Positions 31,610-39,099 of a DNA stretch of 39,479 nucleotides are shown here, piece by piece (the stretch's first letter is position 1; every line of letters starts with the position of its first letter). The notes under the pieces are model-generated. The model worked only from the letters and a program-made list of their open reading frames with translations. It was not told where the DNA came from and did not search any database. The stretch is from Oscillospiraceae bacterium (GTDB taxonomy: Bacteria; Bacillota; Clostridia; Oscillospirales; Oscillospiraceae), in assembly GCA_017436785.1 (NCBI GenBank), contig JAFSCK010000107.1:1-39479 (forward strand), in the 5' to 3' direction. Made by a program: the position numbers and the translations under genes.

Positions 31610-31658
31610 ATAACCGCCTCCTTTTCTGGGAAAACTTTCCCTAAAAGGAGGCGGTTAT
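31610..31658 (+). promoter_or_regulatory. Perfect hairpin covering the ribosome binding site of the 86-residue gene
   Basis: ATAACCGCCTCCTTTT pairs perfectly (16 bp) with AAAAGGAGGCGGTTAT; inside, GGGAAA/TTTCCC pair as well. The right arm is the only ribosome binding site of the gene starting at 31662. No T-run follows. Confidence 0.75.
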
Positions 31659-31661
31659 GTT

Positions 31662-31922
31662 ATGGTTAAAGGCATTTCCCGGCAGGTCATCGTGGTGCAG
31701 GGGGCGGAGCCGAAGCTCTTTGAGCAGGCCATTTTTATTCTGAAGGACAATGCGGTAGGGGAGGGCATTACCGACGAAGCACTTTTGAAGGAAGCGCAGG
31801 AGGCCATCCGGGGCTATGACCGCCCCCAGAGGAAGCGGCACCTGTATCTCTACGGTGCCGTCTGGGCTACCGGCGGTGCCCTCCTGACAGGCGCACTGTG
31901 GCTGCTGACGGCATTGTTTTGA
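31662..31922 (+). CDS. Small conserved membrane protein
   Basis: The 86-residue protein has a soluble N-terminal part (MVKGISRQVIVVQGAEPKLF, EQAIFILKDNAV, LLKEAQEAI) and one C-terminal membrane helix (about 62-85: YLYGAVWATGGALLTGALWL). I recall similar hypothetical proteins in other Clostridia, with the same MVKG(I/V)SRQV start, but no function. ATG 31662 is 10 bases after AGGAGG; ATG 31657 is in another frame. Its ribosome binding site is in the hairpin at 31610-31658. Confidence 0.75.
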   Translation: MVKGISRQVIVVQGAEPKLFEQAIFILKDNAVGEGITDEALLKEAQEAIRGYDRPQRKRHLYLYGAVWATGGALLTGALWLLTALF

Positions 31923-31923
31923 C

Positions 31924-31952
31924 TTGCGCATGATACAGAAATGTAGTATACT
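31924..31952 (+). promoter_or_regulatory. Promoter of dusB
   Basis: TTGCGC and TATACT are 17 bp apart. The -35 is weak. The leader, about 57 bases, contains the family B palindrome at 31958. Confidence 0.6.
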
Positions 31953-31957
31953 TTACG

Positions 31958-31985
31958 GTAGGGCGTGGTCATGACCCCGCCCTAC
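31958..31985. repeat. Dispersed palindrome, family B
   Basis: GTAGGGCG and CGCCCTAC enclose TGGTCATGACCC, itself mostly palindromic (GGTCATGACC). It lies in the dusB leader. Confidence 0.75.
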
Positions 31986-32015
31986 GACTGCCCTTCGTAG
32001 AAAGAGAGAAGCCCT

Positions 32016-32981
32016 ATGAAAATTGGACATATAGAAGTAGAAAATCCCCTGTTCCTTGCCCCTATGGCGGGTGTCACCGACTGGGCCTTCCGTACTATCT
32101 GCGCACAGCTGGGCGCGGGAGTCACGGTGACGGAGATGGTGTCCTCCCGGGCGCTGGTTTATAAGGATCAGAAAAGTGCCAAGCTGCTGCGGAAAAATGA
32201 AGGAAGTCTCAGCGGCGCGCAGATCTTTGGCAACGATCCGCAGATCATGGCGGAGGCTGCACGGCTGGCGCTGGAGATCTCCGGCTGTGACTTCATCGAT
32301 ATCAATATGGGCTGTCCCATGCCGAAGATCGCAAACTCCGGCGACGGCTGCGGCCTGATGCGCACCCCGGAACTGGCAGGCGAGATCGTGAAGGCTGTCA
32401 CCAAAGCGGTGGAAGTCCCCGTCACCGTCAAATGCCGCCTTGGCTGGGATAAGGGCAGCATCAATGTGCTGGATTTCACCAAACGGATGGAGGACTGCGG
32501 TGCAAGTCTTGTGGCGGTCCACGGACGGACCCGGAGCATGCTCTATACCGGCGTTGCCGACTGGGACATGATCCGAAAGGTCAAGGACCAGCTGTCCATC
32601 CCCGTCATTGCCAACGGCGACATCACCGATGGCGCGGCTGCAGTTCGCTGTATGAAGCGCACAGGGGCTGACGGACTGATGGTGGGCCGCAGTGTTTTTG
32701 GAGATCCCTGGATTTTTGAAGAGATCAACGCCGCCCTCCGGGGGGAGGAATATGCTGGATGGCCCATTCTGAAGGACCGTATCGCCGTGGCGGTGCAGCA
32801 GTTCCAACTGTCGGAACAGGACCATGGCGAGCACATCGCCTGTCTGGAAGCCCGGAAGCATTTTGCTTGGTATCTCCGGGGCGTGGCCCACAGCAGCTAC
32901 TATAAAAACCAGATCACCTCCCTGAACACCATGGAGGATATCTACCGGGTGGCAAAGGATGTTGTCCGGGACTTGAAATAA
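32016..32981 (+). CDS. dusB: tRNA-dihydrouridine synthase
   Basis: The 321-residue FMN enzyme reduces uridines in the tRNA D-loop. It has the DUS start FLAPMAGVTDWAFR, the catalytic C100 in DINMGCPMPKI, VHGRTRSMLYTGVADW and IANGDITDG (FMN phosphate region). The segment after the active site reads NSGDGCGLM, where most Dus proteins have small residues in place of the Asp and Cys. The dusB subtype is the most likely. GAGAGAAG precedes the ATG. The M23 peptidase gene follows with no room for a separate promoter. Confidence 0.94.
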   Translation: MKIGHIEVENPLFLAPMAGVTDWAFRTICAQLGAGVTVTEMVSSRALVYKDQKSAKLLRKNEGSLSGAQIFGNDPQIMAEAARLALEISGCDFIDINMGCPMPKIANSGDGCGLMRTPELAGEIVKAVTKAVEVPVTVKCRLGWDKGSINVLDFTKRMEDCGASLVAVHGRTRSMLYTGVADWDMIRKVKDQLSIPVIANGDITDGAAAVRCMKRTGADGLMVGRSVFGDPWIFEEINAALRGEEYAGWPILKDRIAVAVQQFQLSEQDHGEHIACLEARKHFAWYLRGVAHSSYYKNQITSLNTMEDIYRVAKDVVRDLK

Positions 32982-33000
32982 TTTCCAATGATAAACTACA

Positions 33001-33052
33001 AAACCGCTCCATACCCTAACCGAAAGAGGTGAAAGGTATGAAGCGGTTTTTT
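33001..33052 (+). promoter_or_regulatory. Terminator/attenuator hairpin that contains the M23 start codon
   Basis: AAACCGCT-C-CATACC (33001-33015) pairs with GGTATG-A-AGCGGTTT (33035-33049), one mismatch. TTTTTTCTTTT follows. It lies 19 bases after the dusB stop. The ribosome binding site (AGAGGTGAAA) is in the loop, the ATG (33038) is in the right arm, and the T-run encodes Phe-Phe of the signal peptide. Confidence 0.72.
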
Positions 33053-34015
33053 CTTTTGTCCATATTGCTGCTGCCTCTGCTGGCAGTGCCGGCGGAGGCG
33101 AAAACTCTGAAATGGGTGGATTTTAACGTGCCCTATGAATCCCTGAAATATGCCATGGAGCAGGATGTTGCCACCTTCGAGCAGGAAAAACACATTTCAT
33201 GGATCGATATATTGGCCCTGTCGGCCTGCCGTACCGGGGGAGGCTGTGGGTTGGATGCTGTGAAAAAAGCGTTTACAGACCTGAAGGGGGACAAATCACC
33301 TGAGGAATTGCTGGGCGACCTGTCCAAATATTATGACTACTACCATCAGGCCTATTCTGCGGTCCTTGGCGGCTTGCTGGGCAGCTATGCCATTGAAAAA
33401 GACGGACAGTGGGTGCCCCGCTATGGATTAAAGGCCTTCAGTCCCATTGCGGAAGGGTATCATTTCAGCCACTGCGACGATTTCGGCATGGCCCGAAGCT
33501 TCGGCTTCCAGCGAAAGCACTTAGGCCATGATATGATGGGTTCTCTGGGCACGCCAATCGTGGCGGTGGAGGGAGGTGTGGTGGAGGCCCTTGGCTGGAA
33601 CCGCTACGGCGGCTGGCGGGTGGGCATCCGTTCCTTTGACGGAAAGCGCTACTATTATTATGCCCATCTGCAAAAGGACACCCCTTTTGCCCCGGGACTG
33701 CAGGAGGGGGACATGGTGCAGGCTGGGGATCTCATCGGCTTCATGGGTCGCACCGGCTACAGCGATCAGGAAAATGTCAACAACATCGAAACCGTCCACC
33801 TGCATTTTGGCATTCAACTGATCTTTGACGAATGCCAGAAGGAATGCAACAGCGAGATCTGGATCGATTGCTATGATATCGTCCGACTGCTGAATACCCA
33901 TCGCAGCAGCCTGCAAAAAACAAAGGATGGCTGGCAAAGAGTCTATCCCTACAAGGATCTGGATGTAGAAACACTGGAAAGCATCATTGTAGAGCGGGGT
34001 CACGATCGAAAATAG
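33038..34015 (+). CDS. Secreted M23-family peptidase
   Basis: The 325-residue protein has a signal peptide (1-21, cut after AEA). A helical region of unknown role follows (about 22-140). The M23 (lysostaphin-type) domain has H161 and D165 in HLGHDMMGSLGTPIVAVEGG, H210 in YYYYAHL, and H254/H256 in VHLHFG. The zinc and catalytic set is complete. It should cut peptidoglycan peptides outside the cell. I chose ATG 33038, preceded by AGAGGTGA; GTG 33029 is inside that site. Its start is buried in the terminator-like hairpin at 33001. Confidence 0.93.
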   Translation: MKRFFLLSILLLPLLAVPAEAKTLKWVDFNVPYESLKYAMEQDVATFEQEKHISWIDILALSACRTGGGCGLDAVKKAFTDLKGDKSPEELLGDLSKYYDYYHQAYSAVLGGLLGSYAIEKDGQWVPRYGLKAFSPIAEGYHFSHCDDFGMARSFGFQRKHLGHDMMGSLGTPIVAVEGGVVEALGWNRYGGWRVGIRSFDGKRYYYYAHLQKDTPFAPGLQEGDMVQAGDLIGFMGRTGYSDQENVNNIETVHLHFGIQLIFDECQKECNSEIWIDCYDIVRLLNTHRSSLQKTKDGWQRVYPYKDLDVETLESIIVERGHDRK

Positions 34016-34016
34016 C

Positions 34017-34149
34017 TGTCATTGCGAACCAGTCCTCAGACTGGTGTGGCAATCTCCCAAATGGAAGAACAATCTGGCAATTATTACGGATAAATGTTCG
34101 GAAATCCAGGAGATTCCCACGCCAGTGTGCGCACTGGCTCGGAATGACA
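34017..34149. repeat. Dispersed palindromic repeat, family A
   Basis: The 133-bp copy starts TGTCATTGCGAACC and ends CGGAATGACA, with CCAGTCCTCAGACTGG and CCAGTGTGCGCACTGG. It is directly followed by another copy. Confidence 0.85.
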
Positions 34150-34279
34150 TGGTATATCGACACGCTGACCAGTCTGCAGACTGGTGTGGCAATCCCCTGC
34201 AAAGGTCCGCACAGAATCCAGTAATGGGTCAATCCTATTTGCAAGAGAGTGCCACGTCGCGTCGCTCCTCGCAATGACA
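34150..34279. repeat. Dispersed palindromic repeat, family A (second of a pair)
   Basis: The copy contains CCAGTCTGCAGACTGG-TGTGGCAATCCCC and ends GAGTGCCACGTCGCG...CTCGCAATGACA. Its left end lacks the TGTCATTGCGA motif, as if it had been joined to the first copy. Confidence 0.75.
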
Positions 34280-34294
34280 TGTGGTTTTGCGATT

Positions 34295-34483
34295 TTATAT
34301 GTCCTGCCGATCCGCCAGGGCCTGCTGACGTACCTGAGCCACATCCTTGGAGATGATGCCTGCATAAGCGGACAGGGCATCGGCCATCAATTCTTCAGCT
34401 GCGGAACCAGCCACATATTTGGCGGCCTTGTCATAAAATTCATAGATAAATTCCGGAACGGAAAGCTTTACAAGGATATCCAT
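34295..34483 (-). CDS. Small soluble protein of unknown function
   Basis: The 62-residue protein begins MDILVKLSVPEFIYEFYDKA and is mainly alpha-helical and acidic-neutral, without membrane segments. I chose ATG 34483, because AGGAGG is 7 bases before it; the upstream ATG at 34489 is only one base from AGGAGG. It is divergent to the small XRE gene at 34574, about 90 bases away, so the two could be functionally linked (for example as a small regulatory or antitoxin-like pair), but this is not shown. Confidence 0.65.
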   Translation of the reverse strand: MDILVKLSVPEFIYEFYDKAAKYVAGSAAEELMADALSAYAGIISKDVAQVRQQALADRQDI

Positions 34484-34573
34484 GGTCATTCCTCCTGATA
34501 CCTATAATATAGCCCGAATACGGGCAATTGTCAAGAGAAAGACAATGTAATAGGCTAAAGGCGGAAAGTAGGG

Positions 34574-34783
34574 ATGAATATGATCGTATATGACCGCCTG
34601 TGGGAAACCATGAAGCGAAAAGGCGTTTCCCAGTACAAGCTCATTAAGGAACATGGCATCAGCTCCGGCCAGTTGGACCGCATCCGCAAAGGGGAGAACA
34701 TCAACATGTATACCCTCGATACCCTCTGCCGCATTCTGGACTGCCGGGTGGAGGAGATCATTGAATATCGGAAAGAGGAATAA
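34574..34783 (+). CDS. Small XRE-family DNA-binding protein
   Basis: The 69-residue protein is only a helix-turn-helix domain (LWETMKRKGVSQYKLIKEHGISSGQLDRIRKGENINMYTLDTLCRILDCRVEEIIEY), the Cro/C1 type often annotated YozG-like. It probably represses itself or its divergent neighbour. ATG 34574 has GGCGGAA about 7 bases upstream. Confidence 0.85.
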   Translation: MNMIVYDRLWETMKRKGVSQYKLIKEHGISSGQLDRIRKGENINMYTLDTLCRILDCRVEEIIEYRKEE

Positions 34784-34815
34784 AGGGAAAAATATTCTTT
34801 AATTTATACAAAAAA

Positions 34816-34919
34816 GTAGGGCGGGAATACATTCCCGCCGGGCACCATCGAAAATTGAGCGTTCAAACCAGATGCTCAGAGGATGGCAACTGCCCGGCGG
34901 GGATATATCCCCGCCCTAC
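34816..34919. repeat. Dispersed palindrome, family B (long form)
   Basis: This 104-bp element is bounded by GTAGGGCG and CGCCCTAC. Each end holds its own palindrome: GGCGGGAATACATTCCCGCC on the left and GGCGGGGATATATCCCCGCC on the right. It lies 5 bases after the trmO stop and may also act as its terminator. Confidence 0.8.
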
Positions 34920-34924
34920 AAATT

Positions 34925-35605
34925 TTATTTTTGAACATCGACAACCGTCAGAATATCTCCCTCTACCTTGAAGCGGATATCGAAACCGGCGAAGGTCAGG
35001 CCGTAGATCCGGTCCGGCTTTCTCTGATAGGAGGGCCGTGGATCGTGGGACAATACTTTGGCGGCGGCTTCCCGCTTATCTTCCGGCAGGCGGTTTAGCA
35101 GCTCGGGAGGAAACTCTACCTGCAGTAAAAATTCACCTGCCTTGTCCGTAAAGCCGCCGGTGGCTTCGGGGTGACAGTCGCCGTAGGGAATGTAGGGCTT
35201 GATGTCGAAGATGGGCGTGCCGTCCATCAGGTCCGCGCCGCCTACATGGAGCACGGTGCCGTATTTTTCCGTATGCTCCACCCCCAGCAGCTTTACGCTG
35301 GATAAGCCCAGATTGTTGGGACGGAAGGGGGAGCGGGTGGCGAAAACACCCATTCGGGTGTTGCCTCCCAGCCGGGGCGGCCGCACCGTAGGGGACCATC
35401 CCTGACGGACCGCTTCGGAAAACTGCCAGATGATCCACAGGTGGGAAAAATCCTCGATTCCCCGCATGGCATCGGGATTCCGGAATCCCGGCTCAAAGAC
35501 AATGGTGGAACGCAGCTCCTCTACCAGACCGCTCTGGCGGGGAATGCCGAATTTGGTGGCAAAATCGCTGTGCATCCGGGCGATGACCTGAATGTTTACC
35601 TCCAT
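34925..35605 (-). CDS. trmO: tRNA (t6A37) methyltransferase TrmO/TsaA
   Basis: The 226-residue protein has the TrmO (UPF0066) blocks IPRQSGLVEELRSTIVFEP, GIEDFSHLWIIWQF and VRPPRLGGNTRMGVFATRSPFRPNNLGLSSVKLL. It methylates the threonylcarbamoyl group at tRNA position 37 using SAM. It starts 1 base after the znuB-like stop and so is the last gene of the zinc ABC operon, an unusual but plausible co-transcription. Confidence 0.94.
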   Translation of the reverse strand: MEVNIQVIARMHSDFATKFGIPRQSGLVEELRSTIVFEPGFRNPDAMRGIEDFSHLWIIWQFSEAVRQGWSPTVRPPRLGGNTRMGVFATRSPFRPNNLGLSSVKLLGVEHTEKYGTVLHVGGADLMDGTPIFDIKPYIPYGDCHPEATGGFTDKAGEFLLQVEFPPELLNRLPEDKREAAAKVLSHDPRPSYQRKPDRIYGLTFAGFDIRFKVEGDILTVVDVQK

Positions 35606-35606
35606 A

Positions 35607-36446
35607 TTATGCCCTCGCTTTCCGGAAACAGAAGGTAACGGCGAAGGTCGCCGCCAGAATCAAACTGATGGCAGCACCGGCGGAGCAACCTAAGTAATAG
35701 GAAATGGTCAGACCGCCGATTCCTGCCAACAGGGCGAACAGCACGGAAAATCCATGATACTGCCGTAAATTCCGGGAAATATTCCGGGCAGACGCGGCAG
35801 GCAGCACCAGCAGGGAATTGAGGATCAGCAGGCCCACACTGGAAATGGACAGCGTCACCACCACTGCGATGGCAACGATAAACAGGGTCTGGCTCAGTCC
35901 CACGGGAATGCCCCGGGAGGAGGCCAGCTGGGGATGGATGGCGGTCAGGGTCAGCCGGTTGGCGCAGACCACCCAGAATACCACCACCGCCAGCAGCACC
36001 AGCGCCAGCATGCCGATCTCTGCCGGGGTGACGGAAAGAATGTCACCGATGAGGTATTTATTGTACTTGGTGAAGCTGCCGCCGCCCATGGTGGCAACAA
36101 AAATACCCAATGCGACTGCTGTGCTGGAAAACACGCCGATGAGGGTATCCGCCGCCTGATTGGAACGACTTCTGACAAAACTGAACAGCAGGGCAAAAGC
36201 CACGCTGAAAATAACAGCAGCCAAAGTCGGGGCAGCAATGCCGCAGATGGCGCCGATGGCGATGCCGGTAAAGGCGGAATGGCCCAGCGCATCGGAGAAG
36301 AAGCTCATACGTCCCGTGACGATCATAGTAGACATAAGACCAAACAGCGGTGCCATCAGCAGCAGGGCCAGCAGGGCGTTTTTCATAAAATCCCAGTGAA
36401 GCATTTCAAAGGGAAGGGCATCGCAGATCGCATACCAGATACTCAT
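35607..36446 (-). CDS. znuB: Metal ABC transporter permease (ZnuB-type)
   Basis: The 279-residue protein has about eight membrane helices and ABC-3 family features: FFSDALGHSAFTGIAIG, RSNQAADTLIGVFSSTAVALGI, SISSVGLLILNSLLVLPAASAR. It forms the channel for zinc (or manganese) import. Its start overlaps the ATPase stop by 4 bases (ATGA). Confidence 0.92.
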   Translation of the reverse strand: MSIWYAICDALPFEMLHWDFMKNALLALLLMAPLFGLMSTMIVTGRMSFFSDALGHSAFTGIAIGAICGIAAPTLAAVIFSVAFALLFSFVRSRSNQAADTLIGVFSSTAVALGIFVATMGGGSFTKYNKYLIGDILSVTPAEIGMLALVLLAVVVFWVVCANRLTLTAIHPQLASSRGIPVGLSQTLFIVAIAVVVTLSISSVGLLILNSLLVLPAASARNISRNLRQYHGFSVLFALLAGIGGLTISYYLGCSAGAAISLILAATFAVTFCFRKARA

Positions 36447-37195
36447 GCTTTGCCTCCTTTCAGATGGAAGGCCTGATGAAATTCTTCAGAGGAGAGCACC
36501 GCTTCCGGACTTCCTTGGATCTTGATGCCACGGTCGATCAATACCACCTGATCGGCATACCGGGGCAGCATGGAGAAATCGTGGGTGGTCATGAGAATGG
36601 ACAGGTCATAGACTTCCCGGATCTCGTCCAGCATGTCCATCAGGGTTTCCATGCCCTCCACGTCCACACCGGACAGGGGCTCGTCCAGAATCAGAATGTT
36701 GGGCATAGGCTCCAGCGCCAGCGCCAGCAGAACCCGCTGCAGCTCGCCGCCGGAGAGGGTGCCAACCCGCTTATCAATGAGGTCCTCTCCGTGGACCCGT
36801 TCCAAGCACTCCAGCACCGTTTCCCGCATGCCTTTGCCCAGTCCCAGAAAGGCAGGGCGGCGGCTCATGCAGCAGGCAAACAGGTCGGAAACGCTGACAG
36901 GGTCGCTGGGGTCGAAGGCTGGACTTTGAGGAACATAGCCGATCCGGGGCTTCTTGCTCCGCTGACCCGGCTCGGAAAAGGCGATGATGCCCTCGTATTC
37001 CCGCTGGCCCAAAATGGCTTTTAAAAAGGTGGACTTTCCTGCGCCGTTGGGCCCGATGAGGGCTACCATTTCGCCGCAGTGAACATGGAGGTTTACATCC
37101 TTCAAAATGCTGTCCGCACCGATGCGGACGGAAAGGTTCTCCACCCGAAGGCAGCAGGAGTGGCCGCATCCGCCGCCGTGAATATCCAGTCTCAT
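36443..37195 (-). CDS. znuC: Metal ABC transporter ATP-binding protein (ZnuC-type)
   Basis: The 250-residue ATPase has Walker A GPNGAGKST, Q-loop YVPQS, signature LSGGELQR, Walker B NILILDEP and the switch TTHD. It powers the permease. An N-terminal extension (HGGGCGHSCC, residues 5-14) has two His and three Cys, which could bind a metal ion; this is absent from standard ZnuC. Start and stop overlap both neighbours by 4 bases. Confidence 0.92.
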   Translation of the reverse strand: MRLDIHGGGCGHSCCLRVENLSVRIGADSILKDVNLHVHCGEMVALIGPNGAGKSTFLKAILGQREYEGIIAFSEPGQRSKKPRIGYVPQSPAFDPSDPVSVSDLFACCMSRRPAFLGLGKGMRETVLECLERVHGEDLIDKRVGTLSGGELQRVLLALALEPMPNILILDEPLSGVDVEGMETLMDMLDEIREVYDLSILMTTHDFSMLPRYADQVVLIDRGIKIQGSPEAVLSSEEFHQAFHLKGGKA

Positions 37196-38076
37196 CCCAA
37201 TGCCTCCTTGATGGTATCGATATTGTGGTACATGGCATCAAAATAGCTGTCCCCAGCCATAGCCATGTCCAGCACAAAATTACCGCAGCCGGTTTCCCGG
37301 GCGATGATGCCGGCGGCGGAAACGCTGCCGCTTTTTTCCGTGAAAATGGCAGGCAGGTCGTGGTGCTCCACCTCTTCGATCAAATGGATCAATTCTTTTG
37401 CGGATGCCTCACTGCCGGATTCCTCCTCCACTGCTTCCAGAATGTGCAGATCGAAGCAGTCTGCGAAGTAAGAAAAACCGTCATGGAAGGTAATCAGCTC
37501 CCGGCAGGACAGCGCTTCAAGGGTGCTGCATCCGTAGTTTTCCAGTGCATCCAGCTCAGCAAGCAAGCCTTCCAGATTCTCAAAAAAAGCCTCCTTGTGT
37601 TCGGGATAGTGGCTGCCCAGTCCCTCCCAAATATTGGCGGCCATTTGGCGGGCGTTTGCAGGGGAGAGCCAGATATGGGGGTCCTGCTCGTGGTGATGTC
37701 CCTCGTGGTGAGCTTCCCCGTGATCATGGTCGTGGCCGTCTTCCGGGCATAGCAGCTCGATACCCCGGGAAGCATCGATGCTGTCCTTATTCAATAAAAT
37801 GTCGTCCAGAAATTCCTCCAGCCCAGCACCAGAGATCACAATGACCTCTGCTGCCTCCGCCGCCTTCACCTGCTTGACATTCAGAGAATAATCGTGCAGG
37901 CAGGAAACCTCCTCCGTCACCAGCCGGGTGACAGAAATGCCGGTGCCATCGCAAAGCCGGGACGTAAATTCATACACCGGCAAGGTGGTGGCGGCGATCT
38001 GGGCAGGAGCCTCCTGCGAAGCGCAGCCGCAAAGAAGCAGGGATAACAGGAGAAAAAGAGTAAGGGTTCGTTTCAT
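37192..38076 (-). CDS. znuA: Zinc-binding lipoprotein of the ABC transporter (ZnuA-type)
   Basis: The 294-residue protein has a lipoprotein signal (LLLCGC, C18). It has the cluster A-I metal-binding layout: TTLPVYEFTSRL, LHDYSLNVKQV, a His-rich loop (EDGHDHDHGEAHHEGHHHE) typical of zinc binders, DPHIWLSP, and ITFHDGF. The three probable metal-binding His are in LHDY, DPHIW and TFHDG. It captures zinc outside and hands it to the permease. I chose ATG 38076 (MKRT), with GGAAAG upstream; TTG 38094 is an alternative. It is the first gene of the four-gene operon. Confidence 0.92.
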   Translation of the reverse strand: MKRTLTLFLLLSLLLCGCASQEAPAQIAATTLPVYEFTSRLCDGTGISVTRLVTEEVSCLHDYSLNVKQVKAAEAAEVIVISGAGLEEFLDDILLNKDSIDASRGIELLCPEDGHDHDHGEAHHEGHHHEQDPHIWLSPANARQMAANIWEGLGSHYPEHKEAFFENLEGLLAELDALENYGCSTLEALSCRELITFHDGFSYFADCFDLHILEAVEEESGSEASAKELIHLIEEVEHHDLPAIFTEKSGSVSAAGIIARETGCGNFVLDMAMAGDSYFDAMYHNIDTIKEALG

Positions 38077-38188
38077 AAAGATTTCGCTTTCCAAAGTTAA
38101 GGTTCAGCTTATATCATAGCACATTTGTCAAGATAGCGGCTATGAAATCTGCGCCATGCCCAAGGCGGATAAATGGGTAAGCGCTTTC

Positions 38189-38902
38189 CTATAGCTGGGA
38201 GAAAATACTGCCCAGACCTTCGTGGAAGACCAGATCGGCTTGGTGATCGTAGGGAGTAGCGTCACGGTTGATGAGGACCAGACGGTTGCCACGGTAATAG
38301 TTGATAAGACCTGCTGCCGGGTATACCGTCAAGCTGGTGCCTGCCACGATCAGCAGGTCGGCGTTATAGATGGCCCGAACGGATTTTTCGATGGTATTCT
38401 GGTCAAGGCTTTCCTCATAGAGCACCACATCCGGCTTCACCGTGCCGCCGCAGTCACATTTGGGCACGCCGGGAGCATTCTTGACAAACTCAGCACTGTG
38501 GAATTTTCCGCATCGGGTGCAGTAATTGCGCAGAACGCTTCCGTGAAGCTCGTAGACCTTTTTGCTGCCTGCTTTCTGGTGAAGACCGTCGATGTTCTGG
38601 GTAACAACAGCAGAGAGCTTTCCCTGCTGCTCCCATTTTGCCAGCACCTGATGGGTGATGTTGGGTTCAAAGCCAAGGGGCAGCATTTTCTCCCGGTAGA
38701 ATCGGAAAAAGTATTCCGGCTTTCGCTCATAAAAGGTATGGCTGATGATGGTCTCCGGCGGGTAGTCAAATTTCTGGCTGTACAGGCCGTCGGTACTGCG
38801 AAAATCCGGGATTCCCGATTCTGTGCTGACACCTGCGCCGCCGAAAAAGACAATACGGCTGCTTTCTGCTACCCAGCGCTTTAAAATCTCGATTTTGTCC
38901 AT
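38189..38902 (-). CDS. cobB: NAD-dependent protein deacylase, sirtuin family
   Basis: The 237-residue protein has GAGVSTESGIPDFR (NAD site, residues 22-35), TQNIDGLHQKAG, catalytic H120 in ELHGSV and a zinc ribbon C128/C131/C149/C151. AGTSLTVYPAAGL and VLINRD are further blocks. It removes acetyl groups from lysines using NAD. It belongs to the Sir2-class bacterial sirtuins (CobB/SrtN type). AAGGAGGG precedes the ATG. It stands alone. Confidence 0.94.
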   Translation of the reverse strand: MDKIEILKRWVAESSRIVFFGGAGVSTESGIPDFRSTDGLYSQKFDYPPETIISHTFYERKPEYFFRFYREKMLPLGFEPNITHQVLAKWEQQGKLSAVVTQNIDGLHQKAGSKKVYELHGSVLRNYCTRCGKFHSAEFVKNAPGVPKCDCGGTVKPDVVLYEESLDQNTIEKSVRAIYNADLLIVAGTSLTVYPAAGLINYYRGNRLVLINRDATPYDHQADLVFHEGLGSIFSQL

Positions 38903-38971
38903 AGAACACCCTCCTTTAGGATATCATAGCGCAATTTTCCCTGTGACGCAATCAAAAAAACTCAAAAGGGT

Positions 38972-39000
38972 TTGACAAGAGGAAGAAAAAAAGCTATACT
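38972..39000 (+). promoter_or_regulatory. Promoter of the antitoxin RNA
   Basis: TTGACA and TATACT are separated by exactly 17 bp, with no ORF following on this strand. It drives the antisense RNA starting near 39007. Confidence 0.85.
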
Positions 39001-39006
39001 GTATAT

Positions 39007-39099
39007 AGAAAAAGGTGCTGCCGGTTTCACGGTCAGCCCTTAGGTTTCAACGAATGTGATCGCCGAACTTGTCAGGGTGCCGGCGGTCACTTCTTTTTT
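39007..39099 (+). ncRNA. Antisense antitoxin RNA
   Basis: Predicted from the promoter at 38972-39000 and an intrinsic terminator: GTGATCGCCG (39056-39065) pairs with CGGCGGTCAC (39081-39090), one G-U pair, followed by TTCTTTTTT (39091-39099). The RNA of about 90 nt has a second hairpin at 39017-39038. It is complementary to the 3' end and stop region of the toxin mRNA on the minus strand. Ends are inferred, not measured. Confidence 0.75.
39009..39039 (-). terminator. Terminator of the toxin mRNA
   Basis: On the minus strand GGCTGACCG-TGAAA-CCGGCAGC forms a hairpin and ACC-TTTTT follows. The same DNA forms the 5' hairpin of the antisense RNA on the other strand. Confidence 0.65.

Noticed and set aside
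38105-38150. A promoter TTGACA...TATAAG before znuA on the minus strand
   Set aside because: The two hexamers are only 12 bp apart, too close for a sigma-A promoter. No clear Zur-like palindrome was found, so I made no regulatory claim.
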